The position numbers and the translations under genes were made by a program. Shown here in pieces: positions 44,190-53,027 of a stretch of 64,000 nt of DNA (position 1 is its first letter; each line of letters begins with the position of its first letter). The stretch spans positions 2,728,001 through 2,792,000 of the forward strand of contig NZ_CP066784.1 of assembly GCF_028751195.1 (NCBI RefSeq). Direction: 5' to 3'. This DNA comes from Alicyclobacillus sp. ALC3 (GTDB lineage Bacteria; Bacillota; Bacilli; Alicyclobacillales; Alicyclobacillaceae). The notes below the pieces were generated by a model. That model was not told the DNA's origin. It saw only the letters and a list, made by a program, of their open reading frames with translations, and made no database searches.

Positions 44190-45172
44190 CACCTAAAGCG
44201 AATGGAGTCCGCAAATAAGTGTCATTCTGACACCTACAGCCCTCCTCAGCAAAGTGGGGCACCAGCTAGGTGTCAATTTGACACTTACGTGCAAGGACCA
44301 AATGGTGTAGGTGTCATTTTGATACCTACAGCGAAGGGAGTCCGCAAGTAGGTGTCAATTTGACACCTACAGCCCTCCTGCAGCGAAGTGGGGCACCCGC
44401 TAAGTGTCAATTTGACACTTACGTGCAAGGACGAAATGGTGTAGGTGGCATTTTGACACCTACAGCGAAGGGAGTCCGCAAATAGATGTCAATTTGACAC
44501 CTACAGCCCTCCTGCAGCGAAGTGGGGCACCCGCTAAGTGTCAATTTGACACTTACGTGCAAGGACGAAATGGTGTAGGTGTCATTTTGACACCTACGGC
44601 GAACGGAGTCCGCAAATAGATGTCAATTTGACACTTACAGTCCCCCCGAGCCCACTGGTGCACCATCTAAGTGTCAATTTGACACTTGCGTGCAAGGACG
44701 AAATGGTGTAGGTGTCATTTTGACACCTACGGCGAAGGGAGTCCGCAAATAGATGTCAATTTGACACTTACAGCCCTCCCTGAACCCTGGGGCACCATCT
44801 AAGTGTCAATTTGACACTTACGTGCAAGGACGAAATGGTGTAGGTGTCATTTTGACACCAACAGCGAACGGAGTCGGCAAATAGGTGTCATTCTGACACC
44901 TACAGCCCTCCCTGACCCCCTGGGGTACCAGCTAAGTGTCAATTTGACACTTACGTGCAAGGACGAAATGGTGTAGGTGTCATTTTGACACCTACGGCGA
45001 AGGGAGTCCGCAAATAGATGTCAATTTGACACTTACGGCCCACCCCGAGCCCACTGCTGCACTGGCTAAGTGTCAATTTGACACTTACGTGCAAGGACGA
45101 AATGGTGTAGGTGTCATTTTGACACCTACAGCGAAGGGAGTCCGCAAATAGATGTCATTTTGACACCTACAG
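44190..45172. repeat. Array of TGTCA-N3-TGACA palindromes (~133-bp higher-order unit, ~7 copies)
   Basis: Each higher-order unit holds three palindromes: TAAGTGTCA-ATT-TGACACTTA, then GTAGGTGTCA-TTT-TGACACCTAC, then ATAGATGTCA-ATT-TGACACTTAC. They are separated by conserved spacers CGTGCAAGGACGAAATGG and CGAAGGGAGTCCGCAAA and by a more variable CAGCCCTCC...GGGGCACC stretch. The spacer CGTGCAAGGAC occurs seven times. The palindromes are better conserved than the variable spacer. No coding potential is seen; they may be protein-binding sites or hairpins. Confidence 0.92.
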
Positions 45173-45439
45173 CTCACCCCGAGCTGACATGCACCCAAGG
45201 TTGGCAACGCCGTGATGGTCGTAGCCCAGCCCGGCCCACCCCGAGCCCGCTGGTGCCACAGCCAGGCGAAGTAGATTGCCAGTCCCCAGTTGCCAGTCCC
45301 CAGTCCCCAGCCCCCCCAATCCCCAGTCACTCAGAGCAGCAGTCTACGAAACAATGCAGGGGTTGCAGACGTCTATTCGTCGACACTGTTCGACGCACTT
45401 TTAACCACTTTTCCAAATTTCGACCCACCCATGAACCAT

Positions 45440-45469
45440 ATGACCGTGGTAAGCTGTCCATAGTATAGT
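45440..45469 (+). promoter_or_regulatory. Putative promoter of the D,D-carboxypeptidase gene
   Basis: ATGACC (45440-45445), an 18-bp spacer, then TATAGT (45464-45469). Confidence 0.5.
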
Positions 45470-45474
45470 CACCC

Positions 45475-45538
45475 TAGCAAATTGTGAGCCTAGCAAATTG
45501 TCACCGTAGCAAATTGTCACCGTAGCAAATTGTCACCC
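45475..45538. repeat. 16-bp tandem repeat (4 copies) in the carboxypeptidase leader
   Basis: Four copies of TAGCAAATTGTCACCG or a variant lie between the putative -10 at 45464 and the AGGAGGT site at 45557, so they would be part of the 5' untranslated region. Confidence 0.93.
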
Positions 45539-45573
45539 CAGCATCCCCTAGATTCCAGGAGGTACTTGACTGC

Positions 45574-46767
45574 ATGAGAAGATCCGCTGTCGCCACACTC
45601 GTTTTGGTCGTCCTCGTTATTGCCGCCGCAGCTTACCAATACTTCCGGCCGCTGCCCAGTCTGCAGATGAAAACCCTGCAACCCACGTCGTACAAGGTGC
45701 CGGGGAAGCTGAAGATCAACTGGCCAAGCCAGGGGTCTGCTGCGGTCGCCGTACAAGGCGTTGGCGTGATGGGTTCGTCAAACGGCAACCAAGTGATGCC
45801 GCTCGCGAGCGTCGCCAAGATGATGACGGCGTATCTGACGCTGAAAAATCACCCCTTGGGAATCGGCGCGACTGGTCCGACGATTACCATTACGGCTGCC
45901 GACGTCGCAACTTATAACTCAGACAACGCGCAGGGAGACTCGGTCGCACCTGTGGCTCTCGGCGAGAAGATAACCGAGCGCCAGCTGCTCGAAGCGCTGC
46001 TGTTGCCCTCGGGCGACAACATCGCGACACTGCTCGCGCAGTGGAACGCTGGCAGCGTGTCGAAGTTTGTGGCTGAGATGAACCAGACAGCGAAGCAACT
46101 CGGCATGAACCGCACGCACTATGCCGATCCCGCTGGTGTCAACACAGCCACCGTCGGGTCCGCGCTCGACCAAATCAAGCTGGCGGAGATCGACATGACC
46201 AACCCGGCATTTGCGAGCATCGTTAGTAAGCCGCAGGTGACACTGCCGTACGGTCCAACCCAGTACAACACAGATTACGTGCTGGGGCACTCCGGGATCA
46301 TCGGGATCAAAACGGGAAGCATGCCGCAAGCCGGCGGCAACTTCGTGTTCGCCACACAGCCGAAAATCAACGGCAAACCAGTGCTCATCATCGGCGCCGT
46401 GCTTGGTCAACAAGGTCTGTCCATCCTGACCGACGCACTCAACGCAGGCGTCTCGGTGGCACAGCAGGCGCAAGCGAATCTGCAACAAGTGTCGGTGCTT
46501 CAGAGCGGGGCGAAGGCCGCCGCCATCACGGCGCCTTGGGGACAGAACGCCGACGTGATGACCACGAAGGGCGTGTCCTTCATCGGCTGGCCAGGTATGG
46601 TCGTCAAGGAGACCGTGAAGGCAACCGCGCCAAAGGGACCCACACTCGCAGCCAACACGGCGGTGGGGCACTTGGTGGTCTCAGCAGGGTCGCAAACTGC
46701 GGATGTGCCACTACGCAGTGCGGGCGTCATTAAGACACCGACGTGGAAGTGGAAGTTGCAGAGGTAG
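45574..46767 (+). CDS. D-alanyl-D-alanine carboxypeptidase, peptidase S11 family (397 aa)
   Basis: A penicillin-binding protein that trims peptidoglycan stem peptides. The three active-site motifs are present in order: SVAK (LASVAKMMTAYL, ~residue 78), SGD (LLPSGDNIATLLAQW, ~147) and KTG (GIIGIKTGSMPQAG, ~248). The N-terminus is a membrane segment/signal anchor (SAVATLVLVVLVIAAAAYQY), placing the enzyme outside the cell. The ~110-residue C-terminal part is beta-rich and lacks an obvious amphipathic membrane anchor. The start has AGGAGGT 10 bp upstream. It is related to DacF/DacA types, but the exact subtype is uncertain. It is followed by a strong hairpin at 46805. Confidence 0.92.
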   Translation: MRRSAVATLVLVVLVIAAAAYQYFRPLPSLQMKTLQPTSYKVPGKLKINWPSQGSAAVAVQGVGVMGSSNGNQVMPLASVAKMMTAYLTLKNHPLGIGATGPTITITAADVATYNSDNAQGDSVAPVALGEKITERQLLEALLLPSGDNIATLLAQWNAGSVSKFVAEMNQTAKQLGMNRTHYADPAGVNTATVGSALDQIKLAEIDMTNPAFASIVSKPQVTLPYGPTQYNTDYVLGHSGIIGIKTGSMPQAGGNFVFATQPKINGKPVLIIGAVLGQQGLSILTDALNAGVSVAQQAQANLQQVSVLQSGAKAAAITAPWGQNADVMTTKGVSFIGWPGMVVKETVKATAPKGPTLAANTAVGHLVVSAGSQTADVPLRSAGVIKTPTWKWKLQR

Positions 46768-46804
46768 AACTGTTTGGTCACAACAAGCCAACATGAATAA
46801 AATC

Positions 46805-46849
46805 AAGGCACCTCGGGTCGGTGGAATTCCACTGGGCGGAGGTGCCTTT
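46805..46849. terminator. Bidirectional terminator between the carboxypeptidase gene and the TadG relic
   Basis: AAGGCACCTC (46805-46814) pairs with GAGGTGCCTT, followed by TTA, and the loop contains GTGGAATTCCAC. Confidence 0.75.
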
Positions 46850-46851
46850 AC

Positions 46852-47196
46852 TGTACCAACGCAATGCTTTGGAAGGGCGTTGCGTTCACAGCAGACTGAT
46901 CATACGTGACGTTGTTGTTGCCGCTCATCGTGATGTTCGATGCGCCGTTGCCTCGTTCAACGACAATATTGCCGTTGATTGCACAGTTTCCGGTTATGTT
47001 GGGGTTGCCCCCACCGATGACGTACAGATTGCGTTGCTTGCGTTACCGCCCTTGCTGGCGAATTGTGCCCCTGCGAGGGCCGCTGCATCGACTGCACTCG
47101 GACTAGTGCCTGACCGTCCTCGTGATGTCGAAAACCACGACCGCACGACACGCGGCACCGAATGGTTGGCGCGGGCAGGACGGGACGTTGCTTCAT
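46852..47196 (-). pseudogene. Decayed TadG-like paralogue
   Basis: In different frames it retains pieces of the intact gene at 47871-49508: an N-terminal MKQRPVLPAP... and HHEDGQALV (intact HRDDGQVLV), then SAVDAAALAGAQFASKGGNA (intact SAVDAAALAGAQTASKGGSA), and a C-terminus NVTYDQSAV...PFQSIALVQ-stop (intact NVTYDAAVVDKVPFQTISLIQ). The transmembrane segment and the whole Gly/Ser-rich middle are deleted and the frame is shifted. Confidence 0.8.
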
Positions 47197-47570
47197 GGAC
47201 GTGCACCAGAACGCAGCCGATAGATGCTGACGTAATCCCTGATGTCAGCGTCCGACACGGGTTTTGCCAGGAAGTGTTGGGCACCGCAAGATTCTGCGAT
47301 GGTACGGTTCTCCCTGGAGTCGTCCGAGGAGCAGATGGTTGCAAATAGATGAGGTTTGGTGCGGTGGACGAAACGGCATAAATCCAGTCCACCTAGAGGG
47401 TCTGCGTCCATGTCTATGACCACTGCGTCAATTAGTTCTGTTTCGAGAGCCTGAAATGCGTTGAACACTTCGCCGACAGCGGCGACGACTTCGATGCCGC
47501 GCTGGACGTGCCAGACGGACGTGGCAGCATCGGTTGAACTCGTTTCACCGCCTACTACAAGAACGCGCAC
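47193..47570 (-). CDS. Orphan receiver-domain protein (125 aa)
   Basis: A single CheY-like domain: the N-terminal strand RVLVVGGE, the putative phospho-acceptor in AVVIDMDADPLGG (~residue 55), a T/S position at ATICSSDDS and the conserved lysine in HFLAKPVSDADI. The first acidic pair seen in normal receivers is replaced by GGE. GTG at 47570 has AAAGGGG 9 bp upstream. No output domain is attached. It lies between TadG-like copies, so it may regulate pilus genes (inference). Its 3' end touches the TadG relic. Confidence 0.72.
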   Translation of the reverse strand: MRVLVVGGETSSTDAATSVWHVQRGIEVVAAVGEVFNAFQALETELIDAVVIDMDADPLGGLDLCRFVHRTKPHLFATICSSDDSRENRTIAESCGAQHFLAKPVSDADIRDYVSIYRLRSGARP

Positions 47571-47807
47571 CCGAATACCCCTTTCTCAACTTGACGAGAT
47601 CGGCCTCCAGGTGCGCATCCACATGTCTAGTATGTACGCGGTCGTGGCAACCTGGCGGTCATAGGCTGATGTGCCCGTAGACCCATGGCTTTGCGTCCCC
47701 GGCTTTCGCACGGGTATGCCTTGATCACATTGTCGATTGGTGGAATTATATGTCGTATTCTGTAATTTAGCAAGAGGGTGGAGAGATCAAAGCCCTGTCG
47801 CAGAAGA

Positions 47808-47844
47808 GAACAGCCCACCCGCGAAATGCGCGATTGGGCTGTTC
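47808..47844 (-). terminator. Terminator of the TadG-like gene
   Basis: GAACAGCCCA (47808-47817) pairs with TGGGCTGTTC (47835-47844), with a CTCTTCT run following on the minus strand. Confidence 0.7.
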
Positions 47845-47870
47845 ACTGGACATTTCCTGGGGTGGTTCTC

Positions 47871-49508
47871 CTACTGAATGAGAGAAATCGTCTGGAACGG
47901 TACCTTGTCCACGACGGCAGCGTCGTACGTTACGTTCGTCCAGCCAAGTGACAAAGACTGACCGACGACAGAACCGATCACTTGATTGCTGCCCAGGCTT
48001 ATCGAGCCATTTGGTGCGTATAGGACGCCAGTGAACGTGCCGCCGCCGCCAATGGTGATTCCCGCCCCGCCTTCCTCGGTTCCCTGGTGATTGTATGGGA
48101 AATCCGCTACGGTCAGACCCGGCTGAGCGCCGGACGTCGTGCTGCCGCCTAAGCTGATTGAGCCCCCTTGGTCGATGACGTACCCTGTTACGCTTCCGCC
48201 ACCGCCGTAGGTGATACCAGAACTGGATGACCCGTTTCCTTCGGTTGCCAAGATGTTGCCATTGACATTGATACCACCAGAAATGTCAATATGACTCCCG
48301 ACATCAATGACATCGCCAGCGATGTCAACATTATTGCTCGAGCCAGCCACGGTGATGGAAGCATTGGTCACGCCGTAGCCGCCGTCGTTAAATATCCCGA
48401 CCGGATTGTGGCCTGGAAAAGCCGAACTCGGCAAGGCTCCGACACTGTCTCCACCGCCGACGGAAATGGAACCGCCACCGCTCACGTAGATACCTCCGCT
48501 TACGTTGACGTCTCCCTGAAGTGTGACGCTTCCTCCACCAGTCACATAGATACTCCCGTTTACCGGAATTCCGCCGCCGATGTTGACGCTCCCGCCGCCG
48601 CTTACAACAATGTCTCCGTTAATAGCTGCTCTGATGGAATTTGTTCCACCGCCGCTATCCGTCAAGCTGCCCCCTCCACTTATGTAGACACCGCCTTGAG
48701 AGACCTCGCTGTTGGATATTCTCACGCTGGCGCCGCTTGTGGCATAAACCGCGTTAACGGCTGTGTTCGTCACAGTAACCGTTGTACTGCTCGGTGCAAC
48801 GCCGCTCGGCGGGGCGGGGATGGCCGCAATTGTGGGTGGACTCGGTACGTTCCACTGCGGCATCGGCAAGGACGGTTGGTGCGGACTCAGCTTGAACTGC
48901 GGAGCCTCATAACTCGGGACATTGATGGCGCCTGTCGCGTTGACATCTCCGGTAATCGTTGTGCCGCCTGAGATAGATATCGTGTCGTTCGAATGCACAC
49001 TTCCTTTGACTGTGCCACCAATTTGGAGGTTTGAAGTAGGCGAACCGGAGAACAGAGCGTAATTAAACGCCTCACCTGGTCCATACGAAGCGACAGCCCT
49101 GGCGCTGACCGAAAACTTCGGAAAGCCAAACAAGGCCGCGAAACCGCCCGACACAGTCTGAGTCGCGGTTGCTACGACTTCTGACGGATTCGTGGTGTTA
49201 AGCGACACGGTTCCGCTCGCTCCAGGGGCGTTATTCAAAATAAGGCTTTGCGAACTGCTTGCGCTGCCCCCTTTGCTTGCCGTTTGCGCGCCAGCCAGGG
49301 CTGCTGCGTCGACAGCGCTCTGCAGTTGGCCTTTTTTGTAGTACACGACGCCGAGGTTGACGCCAAGTCCCGCTATGCCTAAAACGACAAGCGAAACAAG
49401 CGCCCAAAGCACCAGCACTTGTCCATCGTCGCGATGCAAGTGGAGTCGACGCCAAAATGCTCCGACTTTGCGGCTCGAAAGAACCGCAGGTAGAAAACGT
49501 CTTTTCAT
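47871..49508 (-). CDS. tadG: TadG-like Flp pilus-associated protein with Gly/Ser-rich beta-repeat region (545 aa)
   Basis: The N-terminus has the TadE/G-type start: basic, then DDGQVLVLWALVSLVVLGIAG as the membrane segment, followed by YYKKGQLQSAVDAAALAGAQ, the hallmark of the TadG N-terminal domain. Residues ~150-500 are very rich in short GGGS(I/V) repeats (GGSVNIGGGI, GGSITVGG-like), resembling a polymer-like beta-solenoid. There are few charged residues in the repeats and no von Willebrand domain, unlike classic TadG. It is divergent from tadE and terminates at 47808. It is probably exposed outside the cell at or near the pilus. A truncated relic lies downstream at 46852-47196. Confidence 0.78.
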   Translation of the reverse strand: MKRRFLPAVLSSRKVGAFWRRLHLHRDDGQVLVLWALVSLVVLGIAGLGVNLGVVYYKKGQLQSAVDAAALAGAQTASKGGSASSSQSLILNNAPGASGTVSLNTTNPSEVVATATQTVSGGFAALFGFPKFSVSARAVASYGPGEAFNYALFSGSPTSNLQIGGTVKGSVHSNDTISISGGTTITGDVNATGAINVPSYEAPQFKLSPHQPSLPMPQWNVPSPPTIAAIPAPPSGVAPSSTTVTVTNTAVNAVYATSGASVRISNSEVSQGGVYISGGGSLTDSGGGTNSIRAAINGDIVVSGGGSVNIGGGIPVNGSIYVTGGGSVTLQGDVNVSGGIYVSGGGSISVGGGDSVGALPSSAFPGHNPVGIFNDGGYGVTNASITVAGSSNNVDIAGDVIDVGSHIDISGGINVNGNILATEGNGSSSSGITYGGGGSVTGYVIDQGGSISLGGSTTSGAQPGLTVADFPYNHQGTEEGGAGITIGGGGTFTGVLYAPNGSISLGSNQVIGSVVGQSLSLGWTNVTYDAAVVDKVPFQTISLIQ

Positions 49509-49551
49509 TCATCCACCCTTCTTTCGCGAAAGCAAACCCCCGAAACCCGAT

Positions 49552-49582
49552 ATTATACCCCTACCCATAGCATAAACTGAAT
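49552..49582 (-). promoter_or_regulatory. Putative promoter of the TadG-like gene
   Basis: On the minus strand TATAAT (49552-49557) has a weak TTCAGT -35 about 18 bp upstream. Confidence 0.5.
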
Positions 49583-49646
49583 GATAGATTTTGTCAGTGT
49601 TTTTCTCCGTAATCTTCTACAAAAGTGAGCTTCGCAACCAAATCTA

Positions 49647-49674
49647 TTGCAAAATCGACGCAGTGAGACATAAT
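49647..49674 (+). promoter_or_regulatory. Putative promoter of tadE
   Basis: TTGCAA (49647-49652), a 16-bp spacer, then CATAAT (49669-49674), 60 bp before the tadE start. Confidence 0.5.
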
Positions 49675-49733
49675 GACAGCAGGTAAAAAGATTCCGACTG
49701 GCACGGTTGTTGCCTGAGCAAGGTGGTTTATCG

Positions 49734-50312
49734 ATGGTGCACTGGTTCCGAGGGCTTCGTCGTTTGACTTCGCAGCAACATGGACAGGCTCTGCTTGAGT
49801 TTGCACTCGTGCTGCCTATCCTGTTGCTACTCGTGTTGGGTATCGTCAGCTTCGGCCTGTATATTAATGCTGACGTGACGATTCAACAGGCAGCTCGCAT
49901 CGGCGCGCGGGCCGCGTCAATTGGGGCGACACTCGGTTGCCCAGGAGACAGTGCCAAAGCGCAGATTCAAAGCGGGTCCAGCGCGACAGTCTATGGCGTG
50001 GTCGATGATCAAATCAACCAGGGCGTAGGCCTCTCAACCGGTTCAGGGTCGAGTGCCAAGCAGGTCTTGACGCCGACGCCGACCATCGTTACGAATCCCA
50101 ATGGGACTGCAGGGGCAAACAGCATTGTGACGGTCACCGTAGCGATGACATACAACCCAATTGTCCCAATCCCAGGTCTCTTGCCACCTTCCATGACGAT
50201 CAAGCAAGCGTACTCAATGTTAGTAGAGGACCCACAGCCGTCTAATGCGACGAGACCAACAGACGAGTCTGCCAACACGGTGAAAATGGTGTCGACCACG
50301 ACATGTCCGTAA
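49734..50312 (+). CDS. tadE: TadE-like pilus assembly protein (192 aa)
   Basis: ATG at 49734 has AGGTGG 7 bp upstream and is preferred to the TTG at 49707. The TadE signature is present: basic residues, then QHGQALLEFALVLPILLLLV as a pseudopilin-like membrane segment with the conserved Glu after the Gly-Gln, followed by ADVTIQQAARIGARAASIGA. The rest is a small extracytoplasmic domain. TadE is a minor pseudopilin processed by a prepilin peptidase and needed for Flp pilus assembly. It is divergent from the TadG-like gene and followed by flp with its own promoter. Confidence 0.9.
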   Translation: MVHWFRGLRRLTSQQHGQALLEFALVLPILLLLVLGIVSFGLYINADVTIQQAARIGARAASIGATLGCPGDSAKAQIQSGSSATVYGVVDDQINQGVGLSTGSGSSAKQVLTPTPTIVTNPNGTAGANSIVTVTVAMTYNPIVPIPGLLPPSMTIKQAYSMLVEDPQPSNATRPTDESANTVKMVSTTTCP

Positions 50313-50391
50313 GGCAACCGAACTGCGACCAAACAACACCCAGAACAACCCACCTAACTAAATTTGTAGAATGTTTAATCATTGTGCCTAC

Positions 50392-50419
50392 TTGACGAAG
50401 TTGCCGTCGATTATATAAT
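50392..50419 (+). promoter_or_regulatory. Strong sigma-A-like promoter of the flp pilin gene
   Basis: TTGACG (50392-50397), a 16-bp spacer, then a perfect TATAAT (50414-50419). The leader is ~195 nt long. Confidence 0.8.
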
Positions 50420-50620
50420 AGAGTCGAAACTTGGTAGTTTTATAGTTATGGCCATCATACATAGACGACCGCGAAACAGCGGATAAAGGTCACTCGGCAC
50501 AGTCTCCGCTTGCAAGCACCATCGTCCGGGTGAAGGGTATGTGGTCGACGGTTTCTGTTGTCAGAGGTCTTATGTATCTCTGTGTTCTCCAACAGAAAGT
50601 AGAAAGCAGGAGGGGTTACG

Positions 50621-50815
50621 GTGAAAAAATTCATGTGGAAAAGCTGGTTCTGGATGCAATCGCTGAAGAACCGCGAAGAAGGCCAGGGTATGGTCGAGTA
50701 CGGTCTCATCATCGCTCTTATCGCGGTCGTTGTGATCGGCGCACTGATATTTCTCGGTGGCGGCATCGGCAAGATCTTTGGCAACGTCGCGAACACAGTC
50801 AATAACGTGGCGTAA
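50621..50815 (+). CDS. flp: Flp/Fap-type pilin (64 aa)
   Basis: The major pilin of the Tad pilus. After a 20-residue basic leader the sequence REEGQGMVEYGLIIALIAVV shows the prepilin peptidase site (after a Gly), the conserved Glu-Tyr pair and the hydrophobic assembly helix, then a short C-terminal tail (GGIGKIFGNVANTVNNVA). The size is typical. AGGAGGGG lies upstream of the ATG. The strong promoter at 50392 and a hairpin at 50826 fit high pilin expression relative to the assembly genes. No prepilin peptidase gene is present in the window. Confidence 0.96.
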   Translation: MKKFMWKSWFWMQSLKNREEGQGMVEYGLIIALIAVVVIGALIFLGGGIGKIFGNVANTVNNVA

Positions 50816-50825
50816 GTGTAGGACC

Positions 50826-50867
50826 GCGTCCTGCTCGCCTGTCACGGGCGGGCGGGACGCCTTTCAT
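50826..50867 (+). terminator. Hairpin/attenuator between flp and cpaB
   Basis: GCGTCCTGCTCGCC pairs with GGGCGGGCGGGACGC and is followed by CTTTCATTT. It probably ends most pilin transcripts and lowers read-through into the assembly genes. Confidence 0.75.
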
Positions 50868-51051
50868 TTATTCCGTACATTGAAACACCCCATCTGGTCC
50901 GCGGCACCTTATCTCGTGCCTAGGGATGGGGCATTGTCATATACGCACTGTTCGGTGTTTTCACCGTCCGTTGTTCGTGCGACCGCCGACCGCAGAAACA
51001 TCAGTAAAGCGGTCGCTTCGCGCGTAATGAGACGGCGTGAAGGAGGCAACT

Positions 51052-51741
51052 ATGGCTAAGCGCAGCAACCTCATCCTGTTGCTTGTGTCGCTCGTGCTGG
51101 CGCTCATTGCGACACTTGTAATCATTAAAACTCTGCCCAAGGCAGGTGGCAGCAATATCGCCGCACCCGTGACTGCAACCACCTCACCAGTCGTCGTTGT
51201 CACTCAGAATATACCGGCGTTGACAGTCATCACCTCGGCAGACGTGCAGGTGCAACAGGTGCCTGCTGGGTCAGTTGAGCACGGAGCGTTGACCGACCCA
51301 AGCCAGGTGATTGGGCAGTATGCATCGACTGGTTGGGTTACAGGCCAACAAGTCATCCAAGGGATGTACGAGACGGCTGCACAGGCGAACATTGCGAACA
51401 CCGTCCCTGTCGGAGACGTGACCTTCACGATTCCGAACTCGGCCCTTGCCGGTTCGGACTATCTAGTATTGCCGGGTGACAAGATTGACTTGTTGTTCTA
51501 CGGTCAGCCGAGCGCAACGGCGTCGACCGTGATGTCCAATTTAAAAGTGTTGTACGTCGATCACGTTCAGGCGGCGGCGGGTGCTGATACACAGCCGGCG
51601 GGTTCGTCCGGCGCTGACTCCCTTACGGTCATTGTGACGCCGCAACAGGCACAGCAGCTTGCCAAACTGGTCTCGACGGCGATAGTCGGAAACGGGACTT
51701 CCCCGGGTAACCTGCACGTCCTGATCCAAGGTACGAAGTAG
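51052..51741 (+). CDS. cpaB: Flp pilus assembly protein CpaB/RcpC (229 aa)
   Basis: ATG at 51052 directly follows AAGGAGG, whereas the GTG at 51037 would place that site inside the gene. An N-terminal membrane segment (NLILLLVSLVLALIATLVII) precedes a SAF-like domain (VVTQNIPALTVITSADVQVQ...GQYASTGWVTGQQVIQ) and a C-terminal RcpC/CpaB domain (LPGDKIDLLFYG, LTVIVTPQQAQQLAKLVSTA). The family helps Tad secretion, probably through envelope or cell-wall interactions. It is the first gene of the assembly operon; tadZ follows after 56 bp. Confidence 0.9.
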   Translation: MAKRSNLILLLVSLVLALIATLVIIKTLPKAGGSNIAAPVTATTSPVVVVTQNIPALTVITSADVQVQQVPAGSVEHGALTDPSQVIGQYASTGWVTGQQVIQGMYETAAQANIANTVPVGDVTFTIPNSALAGSDYLVLPGDKIDLLFYGQPSATASTVMSNLKVLYVDHVQAAAGADTQPAGSSGADSLTVIVTPQQAQQLAKLVSTAIVGNGTSPGNLHVLIQGTK

Positions 51742-51797
51742 TTCTCACGGATCAAGCTGTGCGGGTCTAAAGGCGGAATAACAGGGGGTGCCGGCCA

Positions 51798-53009
51798 ATG
51801 GCTGAGACCATTGAAGTTCTACTGATTGACGAATCATACGACGAACGGCAAAAGACCAAAAGTCTAATCGGCACTTCGCACGGCGTCGAGGTCATTGGCG
51901 AAGCGCGCAACGGCCGCGAAGCGCTGCAGCGACTGGAGGTCATTTCGCCAGACATCATCGTCATGGCGGTGCCAGAGGAAATCACGGACAACGTCCGGGA
52001 TTTGGAGCAAATCACGCTACAACACCCGCAGGTCGGAATCATTGTCATGTCGGAACACCGCGACTGGCACTATGTGCGTCAGTACATGCGCGCGGGTGCT
52101 CGCGACTACCTCTATATGCCTGTGACGGGCGACATGCTGTTGAAGACGATCGAAGACGTGTATCGACTCGACCGGGCCATGCACCAAAGGGCCTCGGAAG
52201 CAATTTTGACCGATCAGTATACGCATGAAGTTAAGATTCTTTCGCTTGTCAGCAGCAAGGGTGGTGTGGGCAAATCCACGATTGCAGTGAATGCCGCGGT
52301 GGGCTTGGCTCAACGAGGAAAGGAAACCGTTCTCGTCGACTTGGACTTACAGTCGGGCATTGACCACATGTTGCTGAACATCAATCCGAACCGCACCATC
52401 GCCGATTTGACGAACGATATGAATGAGATTGACCCGGAGGTTATGGAGCGGTACCTGGTCAAGCATGATTCCGGCTTGAAAGTGCTATGTGCGCCGCGAC
52501 TGCCGGAAGAGATGGAACTCGTTCAACCTGCCGACCTGCGCGTCATTTTCCAGTCACTGCAGAAGCGCTATGACTACATCATCGTCGACACGGCCCCAAC
52601 CGTAAACGACATTTTGCTCACCACGCTGGAACTCTCGGACCAGATACTGATGGTGGATACCTTGAATGTGGCTGTGCTAAAAAGCAACAAGGCATTGGCT
52701 CGATTGTTCACAGACCTCGGGTACGACGCCGCGAAAGTGAAGCACATCGTCAATCGCGGCAATGTGAAAAATGGTGTCACGATTCAAGATGTTAAGCAGA
52801 CGTACGACGAAGACGTGTTCTGGGAGATGGATGACGATTACCGTTTTGTGGAGACTGCGAGCAATGAAGGGGTGCCGTTCGTGATCGGGTCGAAGATGAG
52901 CAAGTTGTCCAGGCAAGTACTCACTTTGGTCCAGAAGATTGTCGGCGATGACGCGAAACCAGTGACCAAACTCCCTGGCCTCAGGCGCAAAACGCTCAAA
53001 CGCGGGTAG
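51798..53009 (+). CDS. cpaE: TadZ/CpaE-like pilus localisation ATPase 1 (403 aa)
   Basis: The N-terminal ~120 residues form a receiver-like domain (VLLIDESYDERQKTKSLIG) in which the phospho-acceptor position reads DIIVMAVPEE, with no Asp at the strand end, so phosphorylation is unlikely. A MinD/ParA-type ATPase follows with the deviant Walker A SSKGGVGKSTIAVNAAVG, VLVDLDLQSGIDH and IIVDTAPTVND. TadZ/CpaE proteins set the polar or membrane position of the Tad machine. It is followed 18 bp later by tadA. A second related ATPase lies at 56340. Confidence 0.9.
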   Translation: MAETIEVLLIDESYDERQKTKSLIGTSHGVEVIGEARNGREALQRLEVISPDIIVMAVPEEITDNVRDLEQITLQHPQVGIIVMSEHRDWHYVRQYMRAGARDYLYMPVTGDMLLKTIEDVYRLDRAMHQRASEAILTDQYTHEVKILSLVSSKGGVGKSTIAVNAAVGLAQRGKETVLVDLDLQSGIDHMLLNINPNRTIADLTNDMNEIDPEVMERYLVKHDSGLKVLCAPRLPEEMELVQPADLRVIFQSLQKRYDYIIVDTAPTVNDILLTTLELSDQILMVDTLNVAVLKSNKALARLFTDLGYDAAKVKHIVNRGNVKNGVTIQDVKQTYDEDVFWEMDDDYRFVETASNEGVPFVIGSKMSKLSRQVLTLVQKIVGDDAKPVTKLPGLRRKTLKRG

Positions 53010-53027
53010 TAAGGGGGAGTCGCAACC

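Noticed and set aside
44190-45172. The TGTCA-N3-TGACA palindromes as TnrA/GlnR boxes
   Set aside because: The TnrA/GlnR box needs TGTNA-N7-TNACA. Here the half-sites are only 3 bp apart, so the spacing does not fit.
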